Shown piece after piece: positions 8,982-17,413 of a DNA stretch of 64,000 nucleotides. The position numbers and the translations under genes are program-made. The notes under the pieces are model-generated. The model made no database searches, was not told the DNA's origin, and was given only the letters and a program-made list of their open reading frames with translations. How positions within the stretch are numbered: position 1 is the stretch's first letter; the number at the start of each line of letters is the position of its first letter. Location of the stretch: positions 248,001-312,000 of the forward strand of contig CAWJDP010000004.1 of NCBI GenBank assembly GCA_963841715.1, read 5' to 3'. Source of the stretch: DASPWW01 sp963841715 (GTDB lineage Bacteria; Actinomycetota; Thermoleophilia; Solirubrobacterales; 70-9).

Positions 8982-9521
8982 ATGGTCCAGGTCGCGTTCT
9001 TCGTTGGAGCGATAGGAGCGCTTGGAGGCGCGATCGCGGTGATCGCGCTCCGCAATCCGTTCTACAGCGTCCTCGCCCTCGTCGTCCACCTTGTCTCGCT
9101 CGCGGGCCTGTTCCTGCTCCTGCACGCGCAGTTCGTCGCCGCCGTCCAGGTCGTCGTCTACGCCGGGGCGATCGTCGTCCTGTATGTCTTCGTCGCCGCG
9201 TACGTCGGCGGGATCGAGGAGCCGCTGTGGGAGCCGATCCCGGGGCAGCGCTTCATCGCGCCGGCACTCGCGCTGGCGCTGTTCCTCGAGCTCTCGATCG
9301 CGGTGCTCGGCACGTCGCTGTCGGCGTTCGACAGCGAGGGCCCGAAGATCGCGGCGAACTTCGGCGCCCCGAGCGCGATCGGGAAGCTGCTGCTGGAGCG
9401 GTTCCTGATTCCGTTCGAGGCGGCGTCGATGCTGCTCCTGGTCGCGGCGGTCGGCGCGGTCGTCCTCGCGGCGCGCAGACGAACCGCGCCCGAGACGGGC
9501 GCGGAGGAGGCGACGCTGTAG
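8982..9521 (+). CDS. nuoJ: NADH-quinone oxidoreductase subunit J (NuoJ)
   Basis: This membrane subunit of complex I has 179 residues and about five hydrophobic helices. Family features are the N-terminal ALRNPFYSVLALVVHL and the helix with FVAAVQVVVYAGAIVVLYVF, which holds the pi-bulge region linked to conformational coupling. The gene starts at ATG 8982 behind its own promoter-like element and abuts nuoK. Confidence 0.95.
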   Translation: MVQVAFFVGAIGALGGAIAVIALRNPFYSVLALVVHLVSLAGLFLLLHAQFVAAVQVVVYAGAIVVLYVFVAAYVGGIEEPLWEPIPGQRFIAPALALALFLELSIAVLGTSLSAFDSEGPKIAANFGAPSAIGKLLLERFLIPFEAASMLLLVAAVGAVVLAARRRTAPETGAEEATL

Positions 9522-9821
9522 GTGGACACCGCCTGGTACATCGTCCTCTCGGCGCTGCTGTTCGCGGTCGGCGCCGGCGGCGTGCTGATCCGCCGCAGCC
9601 CGCTGGTGATCCTGCTCTGCCTCGAGCTGATGCTGAACGCCGGCAACCTCGCGCTGGTCGCTTTCAGCCGCAGCGCCGGGAACCAGGACGGCCAGGTGTT
9701 CTCGCTGATCGTCATGGTCGTTGCCGCGTGCGAGGTCGTCGTCGGGCTCGGCCTGATCGTCGCGATGTACCGGCGCCGGATCCCGCTCAACGTCGATGAC
9801 ATCAGAGAGCTCCGCGGGTGA
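9522..9821 (+). CDS. nuoK: NADH-quinone oxidoreductase subunit K (NuoK)
   Basis: This is the small three-helix antiporter-like subunit of complex I, 99 residues, the standard length. The conserved acidic residues of the proton path are present: Glu in LCLELMLNAGNL and Glu in VVAACEVVVGLGL. The GTG start directly follows the nuoJ stop, and the stop overlaps the GTG of nuoL by four bases. Confidence 0.96.
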   Translation: MDTAWYIVLSALLFAVGAGGVLIRRSPLVILLCLELMLNAGNLALVAFSRSAGNQDGQVFSLIVMVVAACEVVVGLGLIVAMYRRRIPLNVDDIRELRG

Positions 9822-11827
9822 CCGCCACGACGTGGTCCTGGCTCGTGCTCGCGTTCCCGCTCGCCGGGAGCGTCGTCATCGCGCTCGCCCACGGCCGCCT
9901 CCCCGGCCGCAGCGCGGGCTGGCTCGCGACCGGGGCGATCTTCGCCGCGTTCCTGTGCGCCGTCGGGTCGATGCTGTCGCTGCTCGGCCACTCGACCGGC
10001 GACCGCGAGCTGACCTCGACGCTGTGGACCTATGCCTCGGCCGCGGGCCTCGACATCAAGGTCGGGGTTCTCACCGACCCGCTGTCCGTGTACATGACGC
10101 TCGTCGTTACCGGGGTCTCGACCCTGATCCACATGTACTCGATCTCGTACATGACCTCGGACCGGGGCTTCAACCGCTACTTCTGCTACCTCAACTTCTT
10201 CGTCTTCTCGATGCTGCTCCTCGTCCTCGCGGGGAACTTCGTGCTGCTGATCGTCGGGTGGGCGTTCGTCGGCTTCGCGTCCTACGCGCTGATCAGCTTC
10301 TGGTACCGGCGCACGACCGCGACGACGGCCGGGATGAAGGCGTTCGTGATCAACGTGATCGGCGACGTCGGGCTCGTGTTCGCGACCTTCTTCATCTTCC
10401 GCGAGATCGGGAGCTTCGACTTCCTGACGGTGTTCAAGGCGGCGCCGAACGCGTTCGACGCCAACGGGACGCTGATCGTGTTCGTGTGCGTGCTGCTGCT
10501 CGTCGGGGCGTTCGCAAAGTCGGCCCAGCTTCCGCTCCATACGTGGCTGCCCGACGCGATGGAGGGCCCGACGCCCGTCTCGTCGCTGATCCACGCCGCG
10601 ACGATGGTCACGGCGGGCGTGTACCTGATCGCCCGCATGCACGTCCTGTTCACGATCGCGCCGACCGCCGCCGACATCGCCGCGTTCACCGGCCTCGCAA
10701 CGCTTTTGTTCGCCGCCACCGTCGCGCTCGTCGTCACCGACCTGAAGCGGATCATCGCCTACTCGACGATCAGCCAGATCGGCTACATGGTGGTCGGGGT
10801 CTCGATCGGCGCCTACTCGGCGGGGATGTTCCACCTGCTGACGCACGCGTTCTTCAAGGCACTGCTGTTCATGGCCGCCGGCTCGGTGATCGGCGCGATG
10901 GCCGGCGAGCAGAGCATCGACCGGATGAGCGGCTTCAAGCGCGCGATGCCGTTCGCGATGGTGACGCTTGCGTGCGGGGCGCTCGCGCTGGCCGCCTTCC
11001 CGGGAACCTCGGGCTTCTTCTCGAAGGACGAGATCCTCGCGTTCGCCGTCGAGCGCGGCGGGATCTACTGGATCATCGCGATCGGCGGCTACGTCGGCGC
11101 CTTCCTGACCGCGGTGTACGCGTTCCGGATCGTGTTCCGGGTCCGCTCCGGCGAGCCGTGTCCCGAGGCGCGCGAGCTCGAGCAGGGCCACCTCGCCCAC
11201 GCCGAGCCGTTCAACCCGCAGAGCGGCGAGCACGAGGACACCGACGTCGGGTTCCCCGGCCCCGAGCACCACATCGCCGAGCGCGACATCCCGATGAAGA
11301 TCCCGATGGCGATCCTCGCGTTCGGGGCGATCTTCCTCGGAGTGATCCAGATCCCCGGCGTCGACGACCTGGTGACGAAGTTCCTGCGGCCGACGTTCGC
11401 CGGCTCGCCGTTCGAGTCGATCGAGGTCCCCGACAGCACCGCGTACACGGGGCTCGCCGTCGGCGCCGCGCTCAGCCTCGCCGGGGTCGGGCTCGCCTAC
11501 TACCTCTGGGTCATGGCCCCGGGGACGACCGAGCGGCTGCGCTCGCGCCTGCACGGGCTGTACGAGTTCCTGCTTCACAAGTGGTACTGGGATGAGCTCG
11601 AGGACGAGATCGCCTACAAGCCGACGATCGCCGCGGGAAGGTTCGCGAGCTCAGTGTTCGAGCGCTTCGTCGTCCAGGGGCTCGTCGCCGGCGCGGTCGG
11701 GGTCGTCCGCAGCGTCGGGGTCGTCGTGCGCGGCGCGCAGTCGGGATTCGTGCGCTTCTACGCGCTCCTGCTCGTCGGCGGCTTCGCCGGCCTCGGCCTC
11801 TACTTCCTGATCGTCAGCAGCACGTAA
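9818..11827 (+). CDS. nuoL: NADH-quinone oxidoreductase subunit L (NuoL)
   Basis: This is the distal proton-pumping antiporter-like subunit, 669 residues. It shows the proton-translocation core (VGWAFVGFASYALISFWY, K-S-A-Q-L-P-L-H-T-W-L-P-D-A-M-E-G-P-T-P, STISQIGYM and H-A-F-F-K-A-L-L-F). A long loop rich in Glu, His and Pro (about residues 445-490) precedes the C-terminal part that forms the lateral helix. The start is GTG 9818, overlapping nuoK. The gene is intact, in contrast to nuoF, G and H. Confidence 0.96.
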   Translation: MTATTWSWLVLAFPLAGSVVIALAHGRLPGRSAGWLATGAIFAAFLCAVGSMLSLLGHSTGDRELTSTLWTYASAAGLDIKVGVLTDPLSVYMTLVVTGVSTLIHMYSISYMTSDRGFNRYFCYLNFFVFSMLLLVLAGNFVLLIVGWAFVGFASYALISFWYRRTTATTAGMKAFVINVIGDVGLVFATFFIFREIGSFDFLTVFKAAPNAFDANGTLIVFVCVLLLVGAFAKSAQLPLHTWLPDAMEGPTPVSSLIHAATMVTAGVYLIARMHVLFTIAPTAADIAAFTGLATLLFAATVALVVTDLKRIIAYSTISQIGYMVVGVSIGAYSAGMFHLLTHAFFKALLFMAAGSVIGAMAGEQSIDRMSGFKRAMPFAMVTLACGALALAAFPGTSGFFSKDEILAFAVERGGIYWIIAIGGYVGAFLTAVYAFRIVFRVRSGEPCPEARELEQGHLAHAEPFNPQSGEHEDTDVGFPGPEHHIAERDIPMKIPMAILAFGAIFLGVIQIPGVDDLVTKFLRPTFAGSPFESIEVPDSTAYTGLAVGAALSLAGVGLAYYLWVMAPGTTERLRSRLHGLYEFLLHKWYWDELEDEIAYKPTIAAGRFASSVFERFVVQGLVAGAVGVVRSVGVVVRGAQSGFVRFYALLLVGGFAGLGLYFLIVSST

Positions 11828-11936
11828 TGCGCCGGACCAACCACATACCCGCCCACCCCCGAACGCGGGAGCGAGCGAGCGAGACCTCCGGTGATTGTGA
11901 GCGCGAGCGAGCGGGAGCAGAGGAGGCGGGCGGAAT
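11828..11936. other. nuoL-nuoM spacer
   Basis: This 109-base gap is the only sizeable one within nuoJ-N. It contains repeated GAGC/GCGA words (near 11870-11880 and 11900-11914) and ends with the Shine-Dalgarno AGGAGGCGGG (11921-11930) in front of the TTG start of nuoM. No coding potential or stable terminator was seen. Confidence 0.5.
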
Positions 11937-13421
11937 TTGATCCAGGTGATGCTGTGGCTGCCGGTCGCCGTGGGCCTTTTGTGCTTCGCGGTCCCAGCGC
12001 GCGCGGTGCGCGTCGTGCCGGTGCTCGGGGCGGTCGTCGCGCTCGTGCTCGCGGCGATCATCGTCTTCGGCTTCGACGCCGCCCGCGCCGGCCTCCAGCA
12101 GACCGTGAACCAGGCGTGGATCCCGGACCTCGGCGTCCGCTACGAGCTCGGGGTCGACGGGATCAGCATCTTCCTCATCCTGCTGACGGCGATCCTGTGG
12201 TTCGCGGCGACGCTGTACTCGGCGCTGAAGCCGCCGGAGCGCTCGCAGCGGACCTACTTCTTCATGCTCGGGCTCGGCGAGACGGCCGCGCTCGGCGCCT
12301 TCCTCGCCCAGGACCTGCTGCTGTTCGTCCTCTTCTTCGACCTGATGCTGGTCCCGTTCTACTTCCTGATCGGCGCCTGGGGAGGCGAGAACCGGATCCC
12401 GGCGACGATCAAGATGATCGTCTACACGCTGATCGGCTCGCTGCTGATGCTGGTCGCGGCGATCGCCACCGCGGTCCTCGCCCAGGACCAGATCGGGCAC
12501 CTGAGCTTCGCGCTCTCGGACCTGAAGGCGAACGTGGTCGGGACCGGGAGCCAGTACTGGATCTTCTGGTTCTTCGCCGCGGCGTTCCTCGTCAAGATGC
12601 CCGCGTTCCTCGTCCACGGGTGGATGCCCGACGCCTACAAGGCCGCGCCGCTGCCGGTGTTGATGCTGCTCTCCGGGGTGCTGTCGAAGGTCGGCGCGTA
12701 CGGGTTCCTGCGCATCGTCCTCCCGCTCTACCCGACGGCGACGGTCCACTTCCAGACCGTGATCCTCGTGATCGCGGTCGCCGGGATCGTCTACGGCTCG
12801 GTGATGGCGTTCACGCAGACGAACGTGCGCCTGATCGCCGGGTTCTCGTCGCTGGCGCAGCTCGGCTTCATCACGCTCGGGATCTTCTCGCTGCGCAGCG
12901 ACGGCGCCGACGGCAGCGTGCTGCAGATGTTCAACCACGGGCTCGTCGTCGCCGGGGTCTTCCTCGTCGCGGCGCTGCTCGTCGAGCGGGCGGGGAGCGA
13001 CGACCTGCGGGAGATGGGCGGGCTCGCGAAGCGCGCGCCGTTGCTCGCGGCGCTGTTCCTGATCGTCACCCTGGCGACGCTCGCGATGCCGGGGTCGTCG
13101 AACTTCATCGGCGAGTTCTTCATCCTCAACGGGACCTTCCAGTCGAAGATCGGGTTCGCGTTCGTGGCCGCGATCGGGGTCGTTCTGGCGGCGTTCTACG
13201 CGATCCGCCTCTACCAGCGCACGATGCACAACCGCCTCCCCGAGGGGGTTGAGTCGCGCGAGGTCTCGCTCGGCGAAGGGATCGTGCTCAGCGGCCTCGT
13301 CGCCTGCATCGTCGCGATCGCCCTCTACCCGGGCCTGATCCTGCATCGCGCGGACACCTCGGTGACCCAGTCGATCGACGCCGCCAATCAGGTCCCCGTG
13401 ACGACGGTCACCGAGCGATGA
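11937..13421 (+). CDS. nuoM: NADH-quinone oxidoreductase subunit M (NuoM)
   Basis: This is the central antiporter-like proton pump of complex I, 494 residues with about 14 helices. Conserved features include LFFDLMLVPFYFLIG (the key Glu is replaced by Asp in F-F-D-L, a common variant), K-M-P-A-F-L-V-H-G-W-M-P-D-A-Y-K-A-A-P and SSLAQLGFI. The start is taken as TTG 11937, seven bases after a strong AGGAGG Shine-Dalgarno, giving L-I-Q-V-M-L-W-L. The stop overlaps the nuoN ATG. Confidence 0.95.
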   Translation: MIQVMLWLPVAVGLLCFAVPARAVRVVPVLGAVVALVLAAIIVFGFDAARAGLQQTVNQAWIPDLGVRYELGVDGISIFLILLTAILWFAATLYSALKPPERSQRTYFFMLGLGETAALGAFLAQDLLLFVLFFDLMLVPFYFLIGAWGGENRIPATIKMIVYTLIGSLLMLVAAIATAVLAQDQIGHLSFALSDLKANVVGTGSQYWIFWFFAAAFLVKMPAFLVHGWMPDAYKAAPLPVLMLLSGVLSKVGAYGFLRIVLPLYPTATVHFQTVILVIAVAGIVYGSVMAFTQTNVRLIAGFSSLAQLGFITLGIFSLRSDGADGSVLQMFNHGLVVAGVFLVAALLVERAGSDDLREMGGLAKRAPLLAALFLIVTLATLAMPGSSNFIGEFFILNGTFQSKIGFAFVAAIGVVLAAFYAIRLYQRTMHNRLPEGVESREVSLGEGIVLSGLVACIVAIALYPGLILHRADTSVTQSIDAANQVPVTTVTER

Positions 13422-14962
13422 ACTTCGTCGCCCCGCACATCGACTACTCCGGCCTGGGGCCCGTGATCGCGCTCACCGCGGGGGTGTGCGTGGTGCTGCT
13501 CGTCGGGCTGATCGGCGGGCCGCGCAGCCGCTGGACGGTCAGCGCCGTGTCGCTGATCACGCTCGCGGTCGCCGCCGCGCGCTGCATCATCGAGTGGAAC
13601 TCGAGCCAGGACCTCGTCGCCGGCGCGCTGCGCCTCGACGACCTCGGCCTCGCCGTGGCGCTGATCGCGATCGCCGCCGCCGCGTTCGTCGTCCCGCTGA
13701 CGCTGCGCGAGCCCGCCGCCGAGGAGGCCGGTCACGGCGAGTTCCAGGCGCTGATCCTCGCCTCGACGCTCGGCATGGTCATGCTCGCCCAGAGCCAGAA
13801 CCTGATCACGCTGTTCGTCTCGCTCGAGCTGCTCTCGGTCCCGCTCTACATCCTCTGCGGCTCGGCGCTGCGCCGCCGCGAATCGCTCGAGGCGGGGCTC
13901 AAGTACCTGATCGTCGGCTCGCTCGGCTCGGCGACGCTGCTGTACGGGCTCGCGTTCATCTACGGCGGCTCGAAGGCGACGGGGTTCGTCGCGATCCGCA
14001 ACGCCGTCGGCGGCTCGCTCGCCGACGACCCGCTGATCCTCGTCGGGATCGGGCTTGCCGCGACGGGGCTCGCGTTCAAGGCCTCGCTCGCCCCCTTCCA
14101 CCAATGGACGCCCGACGTTTACCAGGGCGCCCCGACGCCGGTGACCGCGTTCATGTCGGTGGCGACGAAGGCGGCCGCGTTCGCGGTCTTCGCCCGCTTC
14201 TTCCTCGTCGCGCTCGGCGGCTCGATCTCCGACTGGGAGGACCCGCTCGCGGTCATCGCGGTCGTCTCGATCGCGGTCGGCAACATCGGCGCGCTGGGCC
14301 AGAGCTCGGTCAAGCGCCTGCTCGGCTACTCGGGGATCGCCCAGGCCGGGTACATGCTCACGGGCCTGCTCGTCGGCACGCAGTTCGGCCTCCAGGCGCT
14401 CGTCTTCTACCTCGCGGCGTACGCGCTGATGAACCTGCCCGTGTTCGCCGCGGTCGCGATCCGCGAGCGCGAGACGCCGTACGGCGACGACATCAGAGCG
14501 GTGGCGGGAATCGGGCGGGACCGCCCGGCGCTCGCGTGGCCGATGACGATCGGGCTGCTCGCGCTCGCCGGCCTCCCCGGCACGACGGGATTCATCGGCA
14601 AGCTCGACCTGATCGAGGCCGCGGCCGAGGACGGCAAGACGTGGCTCGGGGTCGCGATCGTCGTCGGCGCGATGATCTCCCTTGCCTACTATCTCCGCGT
14701 CGTCGCCGCGGTGTGGATGCGCCCGGAGAGCGAGTCGGCGGGGCAGGCCGGCCAGGCGTTTGCCGCGATCGCCGGCGGCTCACCCGAGGCCGACACCGAG
14801 GCGCCCCAGGCTCAGACGGCTCCGAGCGGCGGGCGCTGCCCGTTCGTGCTCACCCCGATGGCGCTCGCCGCGGCCGCGACCGTGTTCTTCGGCATCATCC
14901 CGTCGCCGCTCGTCGACTGGGCGACGAACGCCGGCCACGCGCTCGGCGCGTACCTGCCCTAA
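13418..14962 (+). CDS. nuoN: NADH-quinone oxidoreductase subunit N (NuoN)
   Basis: This third antiporter-like subunit of complex I has 514 residues. Markers are FVSLELLSVPLYILCG, the E-A-G-L-K-Y-L-I-V-G-S-L-G-S-A segment, A-P-F-H-Q-W-T-P-D-V-Y-Q-G-A-P and Y-S-G-I-A-Q-A-G-Y-M. A soluble loop of about 45 residues (S-E-S-A-G-Q-A... to ...G-G-R-C-P-F) precedes the final helix. It starts at ATG 13418, overlapping nuoM, and is followed by a strong hairpin, so it closes the operon. Confidence 0.96.
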   Translation: MNFVAPHIDYSGLGPVIALTAGVCVVLLVGLIGGPRSRWTVSAVSLITLAVAAARCIIEWNSSQDLVAGALRLDDLGLAVALIAIAAAAFVVPLTLREPAAEEAGHGEFQALILASTLGMVMLAQSQNLITLFVSLELLSVPLYILCGSALRRRESLEAGLKYLIVGSLGSATLLYGLAFIYGGSKATGFVAIRNAVGGSLADDPLILVGIGLAATGLAFKASLAPFHQWTPDVYQGAPTPVTAFMSVATKAAAFAVFARFFLVALGGSISDWEDPLAVIAVVSIAVGNIGALGQSSVKRLLGYSGIAQAGYMLTGLLVGTQFGLQALVFYLAAYALMNLPVFAAVAIRERETPYGDDIRAVAGIGRDRPALAWPMTIGLLALAGLPGTTGFIGKLDLIEAAAEDGKTWLGVAIVVGAMISLAYYLRVVAAVWMRPESESAGQAGQAFAAIAGGSPEADTEAPQAQTAPSGGRCPFVLTPMALAAAATVFFGIIPSPLVDWATNAGHALGAYLP

Positions 14963-14965
14963 GAG

Positions 14966-14991
14966 GAGCGGCCCGCCGGAGCGGGCCGCTC
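14966..14991 (+). terminator. Terminator hairpin after nuoN
   Basis: GAGCGGCCCGC and GCGGGCCGCTC form a perfect 11-bp stem around the loop CGGA, three bases after the nuoN stop. No T-run follows, which is usual in GC-rich actinobacteria. Confidence 0.8.
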
Positions 14992-15102
14992 GAGGCTGAA
15001 GCGGAGAACAACCAAGCAGTCGCGCATGGCGCGAGGAATGCGGCGAATCGGTCATTCGCAGCGCGTCCCCAGCAGGGGTGGGTGCGCCCGCCGGAACTCC
15101 GC

Positions 15103-15372
15103 CTATGCTGCGAAGCGCTGCTCGGCGCGGGCGCGGCGCTTCGCCGCCTCGACCTCGCGGTCCTTCGGCGGCGCCGAGGTGATGAGCTCGCCGAGCAGGC
15201 GGGCGGTCGTCTCGGCGACCTCCTCGACGGCGCGGTCGAAGGCCTGCGTGTTGGCGCGCGACGGCTTGTTGAAGCCGCTGACCTTGCGGACGTATTGCTC
15301 GGCCGCGGCCCGCACCTCGTCCTCGGTCGCCGGCGGGTCGAAGTTGTAGAGGGTTCGGATGTTTCTGCACAT
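15103..15372 (-). CDS. DUF2277 family protein
   Basis: This 89-residue protein begins M-C-R-N-I-R-T-L-Y-N-F-D-P-P-A-T and contains A-A-A-E-Q-Y-V-R-K-V-S-G-F-N-K-P-S, both diagnostic of DUF2277. The function of this small soluble family is unknown. ATG 15372 is preferred over an upstream TTG because the family starts at MCRN and because TAACCT lies 7 bases upstream as a -10 box. It follows the methyltransferase gene by 30 bases on the same strand and could also be co-transcribed with it. Confidence 0.85.
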   Translation of the reverse strand: MCRNIRTLYNFDPPATEDEVRAAAEQYVRKVSGFNKPSRANTQAFDRAVEEVAETTARLLGELITSAPPKDREVEAAKRRARAEQRFAA

Positions 15373-15379
15373 GTCGCGG

Positions 15380-15385
15380 AGGTTA
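15380..15385 (-). promoter_or_regulatory. Possible -10 box of the DUF2277 gene
   Basis: TAACCT on the minus strand lies 7 bases before ATG 15372. It fits TANNNT and suggests a leaderless start. Confidence 0.4.
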
Positions 15386-15402
15386 GTCAACCCCGCCCCG
15401 GG

Positions 15403-16050
15403 CTACGCGGGCGTCGCGCGGCCGCTCACCAGCGGGCGCACGATCGACGGCATCCGGCGCCAGCGCTCATGCTGGACACCGGTGGGCTCGAAACCCGCGC
15501 TCTGGATCAACTCCAGGGTGCGGCGATTGCAGTTGCACCCGTCCGCGAACGCGCGCCACGGCCCGTGGAGGCGGTCCTGCCACCGGGCGAGCCCCTCCTC
15601 GTCGGAGCGCACGTGCTCGAGGAAGAGGAACGATCCGTCCGGGCGAAGCACGCGGCGGACTTCGGCGAGCGCGCCGCCGGGGTCGCCGACGGTGCACAGG
15701 AAGAGGGTCCCCGTGACGGTGTCGAAGCTCGCGTCCCCGAACGGCAGCGCCTCCGCCGGCGCCTCAACGACCTCGAGGTCGCGTCCGGAGCGCTCCGCCC
15801 GCTTCCTCAGCTGGCGGGCCATGTTCGGCTCCGGCTCGGTGAGGACGAGCCGCTCGACGCTCGGCGGATAGAGCTCGAGGTTGAGGCCGGTCCCGGCGCC
15901 GAGCTCGAGCGTATCGCCGCGCGCGTCCGCGAGCACGCGACGGCGACGGTCGCGCATCCCGGCGCGCTCGCCGATCGCGAGGACGTAGTCGTAGATGAAG
16001 GCCGAGAAGCGGCTTCCCCGCGGGGCCTCGACCTCGCCGGCCGCGCTCAC
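15403..16050 (-). CDS. Class I SAM-dependent methyltransferase
   Basis: This 215-residue methyltransferase of the UbiE/Methyltransf_11 type has motif I as LELGAGTGLNLELYP, the acidic residue after beta-2 in VLTEPEPNMA, and motif IV as SFDTVTGTLFLCTVGDP. The LRPDGSFLFLEHV strand follows. Proteins of this shape are often annotated as phospholipid or quinone methyltransferases, but the substrate is not determinable here. GTG 16050 overlaps the stop of the upstream membrane zincin gene (GTGA), so it is the fourth gene of a coupled operon that starts with the DrrA-like ATPase. Confidence 0.85.
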   Translation of the reverse strand: MSAAGEVEAPRGSRFSAFIYDYVLAIGERAGMRDRRRRVLADARGDTLELGAGTGLNLELYPPSVERLVLTEPEPNMARQLRKRAERSGRDLEVVEAPAEALPFGDASFDTVTGTLFLCTVGDPGGALAEVRRVLRPDGSFLFLEHVRSDEEGLARWQDRLHGPWRAFADGCNCNRRTLELIQSAGFEPTGVQHERWRRMPSIVRPLVSGRATPA

Positions 16051-16628
16051 AATCCCAGCCCCCGCACGCCGCGCTCGTCCCAGCCGATGTGGTGCGCGAG
16101 CTCGTGGCGGACCGTGCGCTGGACCTGGGCCCGCAGCAGTGCGGGGTCGTGCCCGAAGTCTCGCTCGAGGGTGTCCTGGTAGATCACGATCCGATCGGGA
16201 TAGTAGTCGCGGGCGATCGTGCCGCCAATGTAATGGCCGTAGGCGTGAAACTCGTGCCCGCGTCCCGAGACCACGACCGGCGTGTCCTTGAGCAGGTCTT
16301 GGAACCTGGGCGGGAGGTCGTCGATCGCCTCGATCACGAGCTCGTCGAACTCGCTCGGCGGCAGGTCGGGGGGCGGCAGCGACGCGAGCAGCTCGCTGCG
16401 GTCGACGAGCCGGCGGAACTCCGGCTCCGGCATCTCCTTGCCGATCATCGCGACCGTGACCGAGGCGGTCACGAGCACGATCGCGACCGCCCCGACGATG
16501 ATCGTCAACAGGCCGCCGAGCCCAGAGAACGAGGGCGGGTTGAGGAACAGGAACACGCAGCCGGTCAGGAACGCGGTCACCGCCGCGGCCTTCAGGGATG
16601 GTCCGAGGGCGTCGCGCATCGGGGTCAC
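16047..16628 (-). CDS. Membrane-anchored metallopeptidase-like protein (zincin, PF06262 type)
   Basis: The C-terminal 115 residues match the small zincin family PF06262: EFDELVIEAIDDLPPRF, then Y-P-D-R-I-V-I-Y-Q-D-T-L and the metal site HELAHHIGWDERGVRGLG. HExxH is intact, and a third ligand could lie in the following segment. Ordinary members are cytosolic and about 120 residues long. This one has an N-terminal extension with two hydrophobic helices (about residues 10-32 and 35-60), so the catalytic part is membrane-tethered. The start is taken as GTG 16628, which overlaps the permease stop; ATG 16619 is an alternative. Confidence 0.75.
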   Translation of the reverse strand: MTPMRDALGPSLKAAAVTAFLTGCVFLFLNPPSFSGLGGLLTIIVGAVAIVLVTASVTVAMIGKEMPEPEFRRLVDRSELLASLPPPDLPPSEFDELVIEAIDDLPPRFQDLLKDTPVVVSGRGHEFHAYGHYIGGTIARDYYPDRIVIYQDTLERDFGHDPALLRAQVQRTVRHELAHHIGWDERGVRGLGL

Positions 16629-17413
16629 CCCATCCTCCGATAGCGCCACACGCACAGCGGGATGAACACGGCGAGGATGCCGACGCACCACGCGATCGAC
16701 TGGAGCAACGGCGTCGCGACCTCTCCTCCGATGCACAGCGCCCGGGCGGCGTTGGCGCTGACGCTGACCGGGCTGACGCGGGCGAAGCTCTGAAGCCAGT
16801 CGGGCATGGTCGAGACGGGGACGAACACCGAGCTCGCGAAGACGAGCGGGAAGATCGCAATGAAGCCGAAGGACTGAACCGCCTCGGTGCCGCGCACTGT
16901 CAGCGCGACGAAGACGAAGATCCACGACAGAGTGAACCCGAACAGGGCGACGATGCCGATCGCCGCCAGCGCCTCGAGGAAGCCCTCGCGGAAGCGGAAC
17001 CCGATCAGATAGCCGACACCGATCATCAGCACGATCACGAACAGGCTGCGGGCTAGATCGGCCAGCGTCCGGCCGACGACGACGGCCGAACGCGCCATCG
17101 GCATCGAGCGGAAGCGGTCGACGACGCCGCGGTCGAGGTCCTCGGCGAGCCCGATCGAGGTCTGCGTGGCACGAAAGGCGGTCGCCTGGATCAGGATCCC
17201 CGGAATCAGGAACTCCGTGTAGTCAATCCCCGGCGGCAGCGAGCCCTCGATCGCGCCGCCGAACACAAACGCGAACAGGATCACGAACATGATCGGCTGC
17301 ACGGTCGAGAACAGCACGAGCTGCGGCTGGCGTCGGAAGTGGCGCAGGTTGCGCCCCATGACCACCGCGCAGTCGTTGAGCGTCCAGCGCAGCGACTCGA
17401 GCCTCGCGCTCAT
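16625..17413 (-). CDS. ABC-2 type permease, DrrB-like
   Basis: This membrane half of an ABC exporter has about 262 residues and six helices. Features of the DrrB family are R-N-L-R-H-F-R-R-Q-P (N-terminal amphipathic part), the P-I-M-F-V-I-L-F helix and the D-R-F-R-S-M-P-M-A-R-S-A cytoplasmic loop that contacts the ATPase. A later segment reads S-S-V-F-V-P-V-S-T-M-P. DrrAB systems export daunorubicin, lipids or other hydrophobic compounds; the substrate here is unknown. ATG 17413 overlaps the ATPase stop (TGATG). Confidence 0.9.
   Translation of the reverse strand: MSARLESLRWTLNDCAVVMGRNLRHFRRQPQLVLFSTVQPIMFVILFAFVFGGAIEGSLPPGIDYTEFLIPGILIQATAFRATQTSIGLAEDLDRGVVDRFRSMPMARSAVVVGRTLADLARSLFVIVLMIGVGYLIGFRFREGFLEALAAIGIVALFGFTLSWIFVFVALTVRGTEAVQSFGFIAIFPLVFASSVFVPVSTMPDWLQSFARVSPVSVSANAARALCIGGEVATPLLQSIAWCVGILAVFIPLCVWRYRRMG

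Noticed and set aside
9158..11578. 806-codon minus-strand open frame opposite nuoJ-nuoL
   Set aside because: It is antisense to three intact complex I genes, is low-complexity and Arg/Glu-rich, and has no recognisable domain.
11870..11920. CRISPR-like or iteron repeats in the nuoL-nuoM gap
   Set aside because: The GAGC/GCGA words are short and irregular, without spacers of fixed length.
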